This document shows positions 21,723-32,250 of a stretch of 64,000 bases of DNA, in pieces. The DNA is from Ulva prolifera (taxonomy: Eukaryota > Chlorophyta > Ulvophyceae > Ulvales > Ulvaceae), in NCBI GenBank assembly GCA_023078555.1, contig CM041199.1, positions 2,910,513-2,974,512 of the forward strand, in the 5' to 3' direction. The translations under genes and the position numbers were made by a program. Below the pieces are notes generated by a model. The model was not told the origin of the DNA. It saw nothing but the letters and a program-made list of their open reading frames with translations, and made no database searches. Position 1 is the stretch's first letter. Each line of letters opens with the position of its first letter.

Positions 21723-23694
21723 TATGACAGTCCCTCGCACAGCAGGCTACCTCATCACATTGTCAGCTGCTGCGGGAAGGCGTACATGGGTGCCAGATGA
21801 CAGCCAACATCCAGTGGCTGTTCCGGGGAATAGGGACTAAGACGCATTCTTGCTCAAAGGTGTGAGCTCTGAACATCCACCGCCCCATAAATCTGGTGCG
21901 TCCGCTTTACCAGTCTGCGTCCGCATCCCCAGTACATATCCCAGCCATATTCTGGCTAGGCGTTGCAATGACGCCCTGCCCGGCCAGCGCGACACACCTA
22001 CTCAAGGCGTAGTCAACGTGTGCACTCTCGGCCCATGCGGTGGGCCAGCCTCTCGCGAGGGTGTCCAGACCGACTGTAACAGACACCCGAGCATCCCCAA
22101 AATGCCCTAGCTGCAAGGTCACACCGCCCACCACATTCGGGAACCTCTCCCCATCCTCGTCGCCGGAGGACACTACGGTCGGTTCAGCTGCCTCCTGCGT
22201 TGTGTCGGCAGCGGATGAACCGGCGTCTTTGGAAGTGGACCCCCACTGCTGCCTCAGCTTGCCCGGAGGCTTTGCAGGGAGGTTTGTGACCCAATCCGGT
22301 GGCACCACCGGAGGGTGTGCCAGGAGGGATGCTGACAGCCGCGGGACGTCCGGGGCAGGAGGAAGTGCGGACAGGATAGGCCCCTCTTGACCGGGTGCTG
22401 GACAAGCAGGCTCCGGAGAGGACCGGAGCGGGGGGGGGGCCTCGCCGATGGAGCAGATGGCTGCACCGACTGGGGCAGGTTGGGGCCCCTCGCTAGGGCC
22501 ATCATCAGGGGTGACGGATGGAACCTGATTGGCATCGTCCAGCCGTGGCGGCGGCAGACAGCCACTGGTCCGCGATGGCGACGGCGGCCTCACAGGGCCA
22601 ACCGGCTGTGGGGACTGCGGGGGCAACGCCACAGGGGGAACCCTTACTGCAGCCGGCCCCTCTGGCGGCGGATGATCCCGGCTAAGGATCTGCGCTACGG
22701 CCGCAGCCCCCCCCCGTGCGGCACCCCGTGCCCCCCTGCGCAACCTAATTCGTGCGGGCTGCTGCAGATTGGTGCCCCGAACTGCGCGCCCTCTACCCGG
22801 TGCCCTTGCCCCTTGTGCCTCGCCAACCCGCTGCTGCTGCCGCAGATTGGTGTGTCTGCCACGCCCCTGCCTTCGGTCACCCGGGCCTATACTGGTGGCT
22901 ATGGACTCTGTTGGCGGCGGGGCAGCGACTGCACCCGGTCCTGGGGCTGTGGCGGTGCCGGTGACGCCCCCAAGAGCGGCGTCGGGTCCCCCCCGGTCTT
23001 CACCGTCCGACCCGCCCGCCCCACCCCTCTCTAGCTGTAACGCCAACATGGGCGCCTGCAGAGGCCCCACCTGAACCTCGGAGCGAGGCCACTTAGGATT
23101 TGGAGTCCGTGCGAAGTTTGCCTCGCACTGTATCCACTCGCAGATCAAGTCTGTCCCGCCCGTGTGCCGCACACGTTCGAGCAGGCCGCCAGCGTCTTCT
23201 ATGATGCCCGCGCCGACCTGGCAAGACCGGTACAGCACGATCTCCTCTGGCTTGCACGGGGCCTTAGTATGGACCGCGCGCTCGAATGCGATCATCCGGA
23301 GGTCGTGCCAGAGGGATTTCATCTTCTGCTCTACCCGCGCGGCGTGGTCGGCGGTTTGTGAAGCCTCTACACTCTCCTTCATCGCCCGGATCGAGTCAAG
23401 GTACATTTCTAACCCTTCCCCCCCGGCCTCCACTATAGAGCCCACCATGGTAACATCTACAGTCGTTAATAGGTAGGCGTTGGCCATGAAGTCTATCGGG
23501 AACCCGGGCTTCCGGGTACAGATCGTTAGTGCTGGGATCGGCTGGCCAGGCGTCCAGTTACCCTTCAGGGCGGTTTCCAGGAACCGCTTGAAAGACGAGT
23601 CACACGAACGGTTACTATGAATTGTCGCAAGGTAGGCCCGCAAGTCCCTGTCCGTTATCATACTGGCACACATCGTGTGAACTGTACACCGCAC
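21089..23694 (-). pseudogene. Ulp1-like cysteine protease gene of element B, broken
   Basis: Starts near 23694 (MCASMITDRDLRAYL). An N-terminal domain (GNWTPGQPIPALTI) and a Pro/Ala-rich linker precede the C48 protease region. The catalytic Cys exon is present (QQPNGHDCGIFTCMLADAV, about 21500-21560) and the His exon is still visible (NSHWMLAVI, about 21805). Compared with element C, two defects appear. A TAA stop at 21907-21909 (TCA, Ser, in C) truncates the protein before the His. The whole exon with the catalytic Asp (FFDSL in C, 53266-53634) is missing, replaced by one poly-G tract at 21674-21720. The B copy therefore cannot encode a complete triad. Confidence 0.8.
21674..21720. repeat. 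47-base poly-G tract at a deletion junction
   Basis: A run of 47 G. In element C the same flanks (CGGGCAGAGA on the left, CATATGACAGTCCC on the right) are separated by two G tracts (53211-53231 and about 53689-53719) with about 460 bases between them. B therefore looks like the product of recombination or collapse between the two tracts. Confidence 0.9.
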
Positions 23695-24026
23695 AGAAAC
23701 GTTCTATCCGCGCTATCGCGACGCAGTCTTCCTACATCAACTGCATCAGACCTTGCACCTACCATTAATCTGTCCGCTGGACCTGCGACGTGCACTAACA
23801 GACGACACCGACGCTTGAAGACCAAGCGAAAGTGGCCACGAGCGCACGCCGCAGGACGTGGGTTGTATGGCTCCAACGAGGGTGGCGCCTGTAGACACGC
23901 ACTGGCGGGGACTCTGGTCCCCCCCGTGGCCCTCTGGCAAGTATGGACAATGCAAAGTGGGCACAACTGGGATTGCAGTCAACTGGGATTGCTGACGAAG
24001 GCATATGCGGCGGTGGTCTTGTACAA
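23695..24026. other. Region between Tnp2 stop and protease start (B)
   Basis: About 330 bases between two minus-strand genes, presumably holding the Tnp2 3' end and the protease promoter. No palindrome like that upstream of the element A protease gene was found here. Confidence 0.5.
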
Positions 24027-27000
24027 TTACACAGTTCGGCCAGAAGCCTTGTTCGCAGTGGCCCAATACTGCACATTTTGTGCACCCCTCCGGACTGGAA
24101 CTAACTGGCATGGAACTGCGTCCAAGTCTACGACGTATCTGCCGGCATATGCCCGAGACCCCCTGTTTGCACCCGCCACACCGAAAAACTCAGGGGGGCG
24201 TTTCAACACGGGATCAGGGGCGCGGGCTCCCGGGGTGGCTGGCAAGGTGCAATTATACAGATCAGCAACCCCCAGGTACAATGGGTTTGGTTTCGCAACA
24301 CATGACACGCAACACACGCCATCCCGGGGCTGCAGACACGCCCTCGTGAAATACTGCAGTTCCCCGACGAAATACGTCACTGTCCCGCCACCCCCGTCCC
24401 CGTCCCCCCCAATGAGGTACCTCAAGAGGCACCACTTGTTGTCTTTCTTCCCTTGCGTACCCTGTTGCGCGCAGCTGAACATGTCTGCAACGCGGGATTG
24501 CATCTGGTGGAACTTCATCAGTGTCACTGTGCCCTCACGGCGAGCCTCATCAACAGTGCCATTCACCTTCAGGCCCAGAGCTCGGTGGATGGCCGCGCGA
24601 CGTGCATATCCAACCCCCAGGCGACAGTGAGTTGGCCAGCCCTCATCCTGTAGGGAATCCTGATGGAAGAGGAGGTACGGCAGCCCTGTCAGCTCATCTC
24701 CCACGAAGTCAAGGGGGAGGACCTCTGCAGTCTCAGACTGGGCAGGAGCCCTGCCCACCCCGACGACCCTGCCGGAGATCCGGTCGCTGTCGACTGATTG
24801 ATCCCCGTCAGCGGATCTTCCATTGCGAGTTCGTGCCCGCCGGCGTTTCTCCGTCGCTATGGCATCCGACAGTGAGGTCATGGCAGCAGGCAGTGAAGCT
24901 GCATCATGTAGCAGCCGCATACATGTGCGGCGCAGCAGTTCATCGCTCACGTATACTTGTTCAGGGCAACGAGTCGATCGATATTTGATCAGCCTCTTCA
25001 AGAGCTGGACCATCCGCTCGATCCAGAATTCAAGACTGAAGAAGGATGCACCGCAGCACCTCACCTGATCCGGGAGGTGACAAGCTGCCAGATGCAGCTT
25101 GTACGTGCTGAGAGCGGCGCCCTCAAACGTCTCCTCCGCCAGCTTGGCGTACTGCAGCATCAATCGCTGTGCTTCCGTGATTCGGGCCGGTGTGTGCTGA
25201 CCCTCTTCATATCTGAGAAAGTAGAGGGCCCCTGCTCGCAGGAGCCCCCACGACTGCACAAACACACTGCGTATGCGTTTCTCGGAGGCTTTCCACGGGA
25301 GATCGTGCAGGAGGTACAGCGAGAATGTCTCGGTGAAGGCCAGCCGGTCTTCCATGAGCCAGCGACTGCGGTGCCTACGCAAACAGTCACCCTGACTCAG
25401 ACGGGCTGCTTCAACAGGAGTGCACATGGTTCCTGCAGCTGTGTCCAAGTAACAGTCCGACAAATGGCGCAGCCTCGGATGCGAGCAGGGTGTGCAGGCG
25501 ATGGGACTGCGCACTTGGTGATGTCGGTGTACACCTTCTTGAAAAGAGAGGTCTGCATGATGTGGGGCGCTCTGGCAGCTATCGCCTTGACGACATCCTC
25601 TGGCAGTCGGAACAGGGCCCGGAGGCCAGTCAATGGCGCCTTCTTGGACTTCTTCCGGCCCAGGGGAGGGAGCCACTGGTTCCAGAAGTCCATGAGCACA
25701 CCGAGCAGAAACACGTGCGCCACTCCGAGCCGGAAGAAATGGCAGGGACTGCAACGCCACAGCGTATTTCATAATCAACTCCAGACTCAAGGGCGAGGCA
25801 GGCAGCAGCAGGCTGGGGGTGCTCGTACTTGAAGTAGGAGAGGTGACTGAACAGCGGAGAACCTTCCACCCCCAGTAGCTTGTACTCATCTTTGGCGAGC
25901 TTGGCCCTGGACTTCGGTGTCTTCCGGTCGCAATAGCGTTTCAAGGTTGGTGCGTGGACCTGCACTACCACAGGCCTGGCCAGGGTTACCACAAGAAAAG
26001 AGCCGTATCACCAACGACGCTTGTTCGGTGACAGAGGGGTTGGCATGATGAGTTGCGGCGCACAGAGGGGGGGCAGGGGAGTAGGCGGCATGTGCACAGT
26101 TTGCATTCTATGACACTGTAGATGGAATTGCACCTGGGCAGCGATCTTGTCGCCCTTTCGGCCCCTGGCCAGGATCTCTGCCGCCGAGTACTTCAAGCGG
26201 TTGTCAGACTCCCTGGACGAGGGCTGCACATGCCGGGGCTCAGACCACGCGGTCCGCGGCGGGTTGCCACCAGTGTCCGGTTGTACACTCCCAGGCACCA
26301 TCCGGGGGTTTGCAGCAGAAGATGCCGCTTCTTCCTCCGGGGTGAGTGATTTCCCTTTCAGAGGCCCGTCGGCATAGCAGGGCACAGGCTGCTGCAGAGG
26401 GTGATGGTGTCCCAGCCACCTGTGTGGCATGCATGATAGCAGTTATGAGCAGGACAGGTACGTGAGACAGCACTAGCAGGAAAGAGATTACAAACGTAAG
26501 TGAACACCCCGGACCTGACAGTGTTGGCGGGGTAATCCCACACGCCGTTTTGGGCACATCTGAAACATGCCCTCTTCGCTGTATGGCCGATGCTGTTGGT
26601 AAGTTTCTCCAGCCATGGGATATCCCCCTCCACACAGCACAGCACCGGCCACACGTGCAGTACCTCGCCCCCTGGCAGTGTGATTTCGAGTGCCTCACCC
26701 CCAGCTCCTGCACTCCAGCCATCACGTGGTGCGGGGGCCAGACACTACGTGATCGGGAACTGTACACATCACCCGGCAGTGACCAGGAAGACAAGGTGAG
26801 TGCGCGCCCGGATCATGCTTCTTGAAGAACGCCATCACGGACTCCAGAATGCTGGCCATGCATGTTGGTTCGGATGGCCCCTCCACCACTCCAAGGGGAA
26901 TCCAGGCCACATTGGTACTTGAGAGATGGGGCGGCAGGTCAAGCAGGCGGATCCCCCAGATGGTGACACCGTGCTGCTTGTTGACATACAGCTGGGCCCC

Positions 27001-28554
27001 GTCCCCCCCTGCAGGAAAAGCGACTGTCGGGACACGAGGCAGAGGGTCTCAATTCGCGGAGTCGCATAGGCGTGCCGTTTCGGTGTGCCTGATAGCCAGC
27101 TGCTCAGATGAGGAGGTGGAGCGCACCGAGGCTGAACAGCAGGACAAGCTCCCTATGCTTTGGCTTCAGGATTTTGCCCCCACACGCCAGGTTGAGGGCC
27201 TTTCCAGCCGGGGAGTTGAGGAAGCTGCTTTTGTCTTTGACAGCTGTTGCCCTGGCTTCCCGTACGCTCGTCAGCAGCCCCGGCTGCAGGAGGAGGTCTT
27301 TCAGCGAGGCTTCTTCGCCAAAGAAGAAAGCAGAGCGCACTGGGACACCCTTCCCTGTGAGATCGACATCGAATCGCTGTTGACAACAACCAGGGGTTCC
27401 GCAGGTGTCCGCCAAATGCTGGTGATGGTCACCCGGATCAAGTGGGGGGAACAAGGTCCAGCATTGGGGACAAACGTGGCGCGTCACAGAGGAAACAGGC
27501 GGGACACCCAACACCGCCTTGACGAGGTGAAAGGAGGGGGGGAACAAGTTGCCATCGGGTAGCAGGAGGTAATGTATGAACCTGCACCACGTATCGACGA
27601 CCACGTCTTGTATGCGAAAGAGGCTCTTCAACTGGGCAATCCACATGCACACCGTGAGGACGGTGAGGGCGCTGCCAGTGTATATGTGTTTCATGCGTTG
27701 GTCATGCCACCAGGCGCCCGTGCCCTTACGGGCCCCTGTGGTGGGGAGCGGGCCGTCGTCATCCGCCTCCTGCATGGGCAACGATGCGGCCAGTCCCACG
27801 GAGGAGTACGAGCGGATTCACAGCATTGCATGTAATGGAAGATGAGGACACACCTCGGATTCGTCTGAACTGTAGTCCGTCTCTGAGGAGAAGGCAATGG
27901 AGTCTGCGTCTGAGGTGTCTGAGTCGGCGTCTGAAAATTGTGCGGGGCCCTCGGCATAGTCACTTTCGGACGGTGGGGGCAGCTGTATCACAATCCCAAC
28001 ACATCAGAGTTGCTTTGGGCGAGCAGGCAGGATACAGCTGAGGGACAGACGCGCTGACACCCATGGCCATCGTGATCACGAGCCGCTGTCAGGCCGAACT
28101 GCATCATGATCAGGCAAACCGGGACTTAGCACGGTCAACTACCGAAGGTACGCACGTCGAAGAGGTCGTCGGAGTGGGCAGGCTCATCGGGGGGACCCCC
28201 TATGTCTGGAGGTGATGGGGATCTCCCAGAGGGACCGGCCCCGTCGTGTCTGCCGCTGCGGTCATCATCGGCAGTAGCGGAGGTCGGGCCAGCGGCTGGC
28301 CTCGAGTCTGGGCCCGCGACGTCGTGTCCACCAGCGGCTCTCCGCGATGTGGCTGCTGCACTCAGTCGACGGCTGCAAGGACCGTGATGGTTTTGGGCGG
28401 TGTTGTGCCTCTGAAACTTCTCACCACAGGCTAGACACTGGTATTTAAACGGTTCCTTCCCCGTCGGCTCGGGAGGGGTCAGGCGCTTACAGTTCGCTTT
28501 GGCAACCAATTCGTTCACCTCCGCCCTCTTCAGTCTATTCGCCGAACCGGCCAT
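24027..28554 (-). CDS. CACTA Tnp2-type transposase, element B
   Basis: Full spliced gene from 28554 to 24027. Exon 1 (28554-~28138) has a zinc-finger-like YQCLACGEKFQRHNTAQNHH motif and an acidic/Pro tail. A Ser/Asp-rich exon follows near 27990-27835. Exon ~27799-27104 has the Tnp2 cysteine motif (RHVCPQCWTLF... CGTPGCCQQRFD). Then come GDGAQLYVNKQHG (about 27005), CCVEGDIPW (about 26630), an exon about 26400-26125, one ending SYFK (about 25830), PCHFFRLGVAHVFLLG to KKVYTDITK, and the last exon from about 25375 with DUF4218-like HLPDQVRCCGASFF and DUF4216-like YFVGELQYF...LYLGVADLY, ending KASGRTV. The likely catalytic Asps are in GDG and EGDIPW. One oddity: MEDRLAFTE here where A and C read MEDWLAFTE (near 25348). 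Divergent from gene D. Confidence 0.85.
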
Positions 28555-28891
28555 GGTAGCCAGCAGTACTTAAGCATTCTTGTGACGAGGTTCAACAATA
28601 GCGCGGCCTCTGGTGTTTGTCGTCCCTATGATGGCTTTACGTCCCACGAAGACCTCCCTGTCGCATCCCATGTTCGCCCTGACGCCACAATCCCTGGCGA
28701 GGCGCCGGGGTATCGAGGCAGCCAAACCTTTGAAGGCGGACCGCGCGACGACGCTACATCGGCATACCATTCAAAGCACGGAGCAGCAAAGCATGTGCGA
28801 ATGACGCGATATGTTAGCTGTGCCTACGATACGACCATCCACAGTACCGGCCATAGACGTGTGTTAATTCCGCTTTGTCTAATCATCCACC
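28555..28891. promoter_or_regulatory. Divergent promoter region between Tnp2 and gene D (B)
   Basis: 337 bases separate the Tnp2 start (minus, 28554) from the gene D start (plus, 28892). Both transcripts must begin in or near this interval, so a shared bidirectional promoter is inferred. No clear TATA box or palindrome array was seen. Confidence 0.5.
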
Positions 28892-31436
28892 ATGTCCAAC
28901 CTGCAGTTCACGTTCCTCCGCGCGGCGCCCGTCGTCATCGAGAAAGAAGTTGTAGATGACGCAGACAACGGAGCAGGGATGCTTGACGTGCTGGTCAGCA
29001 ACGTGTGGAGCAGAGGTGCCGGCGTCGACGGGTTGACTTTGACGTCAACCGTCGACAAAGACAGCTCCGTTGATATCGACAGTGTCGAGAAACTGATGAC
29101 GTGCGTAAAGTACTTCTTCAGGAAAGGCACAATCGCTGGACTGCTGAAGCCGCCCGTGCTGGTGAAGGCGCTGGGCAAGGGCAGAGGGAGCGTGGGACAA
29201 GCGTCGGCAGCCGTCGGCACTGCACACTCCACAGCTACGGCCTTGACTGCGGACCCCGAAGCTGCCAGGCGGTGGGAAACGATGAAGGATGCGGTGATGA
29301 TGTGGACGGAAGGGATGAGATCCAAGGTGGCGGGAATGGCCGATGCCCACACGCGAGGCAAGAAGGTGCAGGCACTAGTGAACCTGGCCCTCCCAGACGA
29401 CGAGAAGGTGTGGGTCGGGAGTATTCTAACGAAAACACAGGCGGACGCACTCGGCAAAGCTGCACATGGGGTACGGCTGCTGTCTCCGACTAACAACGTG
29501 ATTGCAAACTGGGGTCCACTACCACCCCGTCAGGGCCACGGGATCGCATGCCACCGACTGTCAGTGTAGTGTCTTGGCACGTCAGAGTCGCCATTCGCGG
29601 TCAGTATGCAGTGACGGATATCGTGTACAGGTCGGCAGAACAGGTGAAGCGTACGAAGCTGCTACTAATATCAATCATGCTTTCTACCGCCAGCACGCCC
29701 ATTTGAACGCCGTGACCAAAGAGTGTGCCTCTGCTGATGCTCGGGTTATGCCGTACCTGTTGCCGTGCCCAACGGTGGCGGAGAAGGGAAGCACACAGTA
29801 TCCGCCCAAACGGAGGTGACCCGATGTGCAGTAAGTTTTCGAGACGGGCGTGGGACCATAACACGGGCCTGCGGAGGAATCCCAGCGCCCGCGAGCAGAG
29901 GAAGCTGCTCGCGGCAATGAATGTGTTCCAGAACACCAAGGCATGTCCTCCACCTTGGTCCGAGTTGGAGTGGCCATTCGCCGAATGGCCACCCCAGCGC
30001 GAATGCATTGTGTTGCACTGCACGCGGCCGGAGTGGCCATTCGCCGAATGGCCACTGCAGCGCGTCATGCATTGTCTTGCACTGCACGCGCCCGGAGTGG
30101 CCATTCGCCGAATGGCCACTCCAGCGCGTCATGCATTGTGTTGCACTGCACGCGCCCGGAGTGGCCATTCGCCGAATGGCCACTCCAGCGCGTCATGCAT
30201 TGTGTTGCACTGCACGCGCCCGGAGTGGCCATTCGCCGAATGGCCACTCCAGCGCGTCATGCATTGTGTTGCACTGCACGCGCCCGGAGTGGCCATTCGC
30301 CGAATGGCCACTCCAGCGCGGCGCGGCCTGCTTGAATCCGCACTTGCATGGCCACTGACCTGCCATTCGGCGACTGTGTTCCAACCAATGTGGTTCGTGC
30401 GCAGTTCACCGTGAGAGGAGACCGCTTCCCTATCGATAGCGAACCCATGAAAACCCCCGAGGCCTGGGCTATGGAGGACGGTGAGTATGTGTGCGAAGGA
30501 ATCGCCAAGGTTGCTGCGGCCCGGCGCGCCCTCGAAGGGACCGCTGACTCTCCCGTCCAACGGGGCAAGAGACAAAGGAAGACCGAGAAGGTACAATCTC
30601 ACCACACGCTGTACTGCCCGCCTGAGGTTGGCCATTAAGTGGTACCGGGATTGTACGGGCGCCTGTGTGAGCGGCATGTGCCATCATTCGAGGCAGCCAT
30701 GCGTGTACAGGCTCCTACCGCATCGAAGTCAGGAAGACGGGGCACTCATTCCAACAGCGGACGGCGCACAATGCTCGCTGACTTTTCTCCCCGGCGGCCA
30801 GGGCTAGAACCAAGGGCAGACCGCACTGCTGATAAGGACAGTGAGCACCAGCCGGACGTGGATGAGGTGGGTCACGATCAGATGGGTGAAGAGGAAGAGC
30901 CTGATTCTCCTCAGCGGGCAGACGATCGATGCGAGTCCCCGGAGATGGAGTTACAAGCCGCAGCGCCGGCATGTCCTCTTATGATTTGTGCCAATTGACG
31001 CCTAGTCCGATTGTACTTGCCCCACCCATCATCAGACCAGGTGTAAGAGCGCCTGTACATTGCAGAAGTCCAACAAAGCTCTTGAGAAGCGAAAGGCCAA
31101 GGCAGAGAAGGAGGCCGCCTACCAAGCGCGTAGGGATATTCGGAAAAAGATTGAGGATTGCGAGGCTAAGCTGGCAAGGCATCAGCCCAGAAGCAAGGGT
31201 GCGAGTGTGCAGAAATTAAAACAGCAGCTTGCTGTATTGACGGTATGTCACTACCCCGATACACTTGATCTGACATGTGACACCAATCCCTGCAATTGTA
31301 GCACTATTTGTGTGACAGTCGCTCAGACCACGAATGCATTAGAGCCGTGCACTCATGCAGCTGGTATTGCATGCAGGCCGAGTTGTCAAAGGTGCAAGAC
31401 TCCTTAATTGACGGCTTCCCGAAAGAGGACGAGTAG
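28892..31436 (+). CDS. Gene D, unrecognised coiled-coil protein of element B
   Basis: Start at 28892 in a good context (CCACCATGTCC). Exons that join in frame: 28892 to about 29491 (ends LLSPTNN); 29631-29722; 29799 to about 29938 (SKFSRRAWDHNTGLRR, ends VFQNTK); about 30401-30591 (FTVRGDRFPIDSEP... RQRKTEK); about 30711 to about 30970 (acidic, VDEVGHDQMGEEEEPD); about 31065-31242 (ALEKRKAKAEKEAA); and about 31378-31436 (AELSKVQDSLIDGF), stop 31436. Introns such as 29723-29798 (76 nt) keep phase. The C terminus is a Lys/Glu-rich predicted coiled coil, suggesting dimerisation. One intron (about 29940-30400) holds six palindromic repeats with the same core as the left-end array. Function unknown; a TnpA-like DNA-binding or architectural role is inferred from context only. 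Confidence 0.65.
29960..30325. repeat. Six palindromic 63-bp repeats inside a gene D intron (B)
   Basis: Units spaced 63 bases, near 29967, 30030, 30093, 30156, 30219 and 30282, carry GGAGTGGCCATTCGCCGAAT and the return arm GGCCACTCC, joined by AGCGCGTCATGCATTGTG and TTGCACTGCACGCGCCC. The core GGCCATTCGCCGAATGGCC is the same as in the left-end array of B. The array lies about 1.9-2.3 kb from the right terminus. Long antisense and alternative frames open through it are by-products of the repeat. Confidence 0.9.
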
Positions 31437-32250
31437 ACATGCCAGTGCATTGTATGGTTGTATTTGGGCCATCTCAGGACCATCTTGCAGCCTGTACGTA
31501 TACATAGGTCCTTTGCCCGGTCCTGCCCGCGGAATGTCAGGGAGTCTGTCCTGAGGAAATGTGTGGGAGTGTGAGCTATGTATGAATCTAGCGATGAACA
31601 AGGAAAGCACGCGCCATGTAAGCACCTACAGCATATGAATGCAGGCATGTTGCCAACTGCAGCCCCGTGTTCACGTGCCTCATAACAAAGAAAACAACCA
31701 CATCATGCTTCCACAAAACCGCGATCCTTCCTGCACTCCGCTTACATGTGCGCGACCAAGTCTGATCCGGTAATAACGCCCATGACGCCTTTGGTCAAGC
31801 ATTGCGTGTCTACAAGTGCACACTCCTCGTAACCATACGTGAGTATATCTCAAGCCAGACGGATACATGTACGTCAAGAGGTCACCAATCCTACGGCCCA
31901 GCCTGTACTTCCCGCATCCCCGAGGCGGACGCCATACGGATCCGAGACGGATCCGAAATTTAGTGCACGCGTCCGTAGTCCCTCCGTCGGACGCACAACG
32001 GAACCGTCTTTTCTTCCGTACATCCTCCGGTTGGGCTCCGAAGGCAGGCTAGTAACAAAAGGCGTTGCCCTGGGGCGTACCGGACGGGAATCGGAAAATC
32101 CTACCTGCCTCTGCCCCACCTCCGCCACAAGTCTCCGATACTCCTAGCAACCTACGTCCGGCCTCCACCGATTCTCCGTAGGCTCTCCAACTACCCCTCC
32201 GCACACACTACGTCAGCTCTCCGATTCACCGTGTCGCCATTCTTCTAGTG
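31437..32250. other. Right subterminal region and TIR of element B
   Basis: Non-coding stretch after gene D. It contains scattered short motifs (CGGATCCGAGACGGATCCG near 31937-31957) and ends CACCGTGTCGCCATTCTTCTAGTG at 32250, the inverted left end. No gene was seen. Confidence 0.8.

Larger units (their letters stand above)
14639..32250. mobile_element. CACTA (EnSpm) element B, complete, 17,612 bp
   Basis: Termini are CACTAGGAGAATGGCGACAC at 14639 and, inverted, CACTAGAAGAATGGCGACAC ending at 32250. The flanks are a 3-bp duplication GAC, the CACTA-typical size. It carries ORF2 (+), a Ulp1-like gene (-), Tnp2 (-) and gene D (+), plus palindromic repeat arrays near both ends. It lies inside a coding exon of kinase gene 1. 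Sampled blocks match element C with only scattered differences, so B and C are recent sisters. Its protease gene is broken (see that entry), so B may depend on C-like elements for that function. Confidence 0.95.

Noticed and set aside
29725-30414. Long open frames on both strands through the palindrome array (for example a 229-residue plus frame)
   Set aside because: The 63-bp palindromic period leaves several frames open on both strands; the protein is a repeat artefact and the array fits better as an intron of gene D.
14639-32250. Classification as a Polinton-like or other virus-like giant element, because of size and a cysteine protease
   Set aside because: No capsid, polymerase or integrase genes. 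Tnp2, CACTA termini and a 3-bp duplication identify a CACTA DNA transposon.
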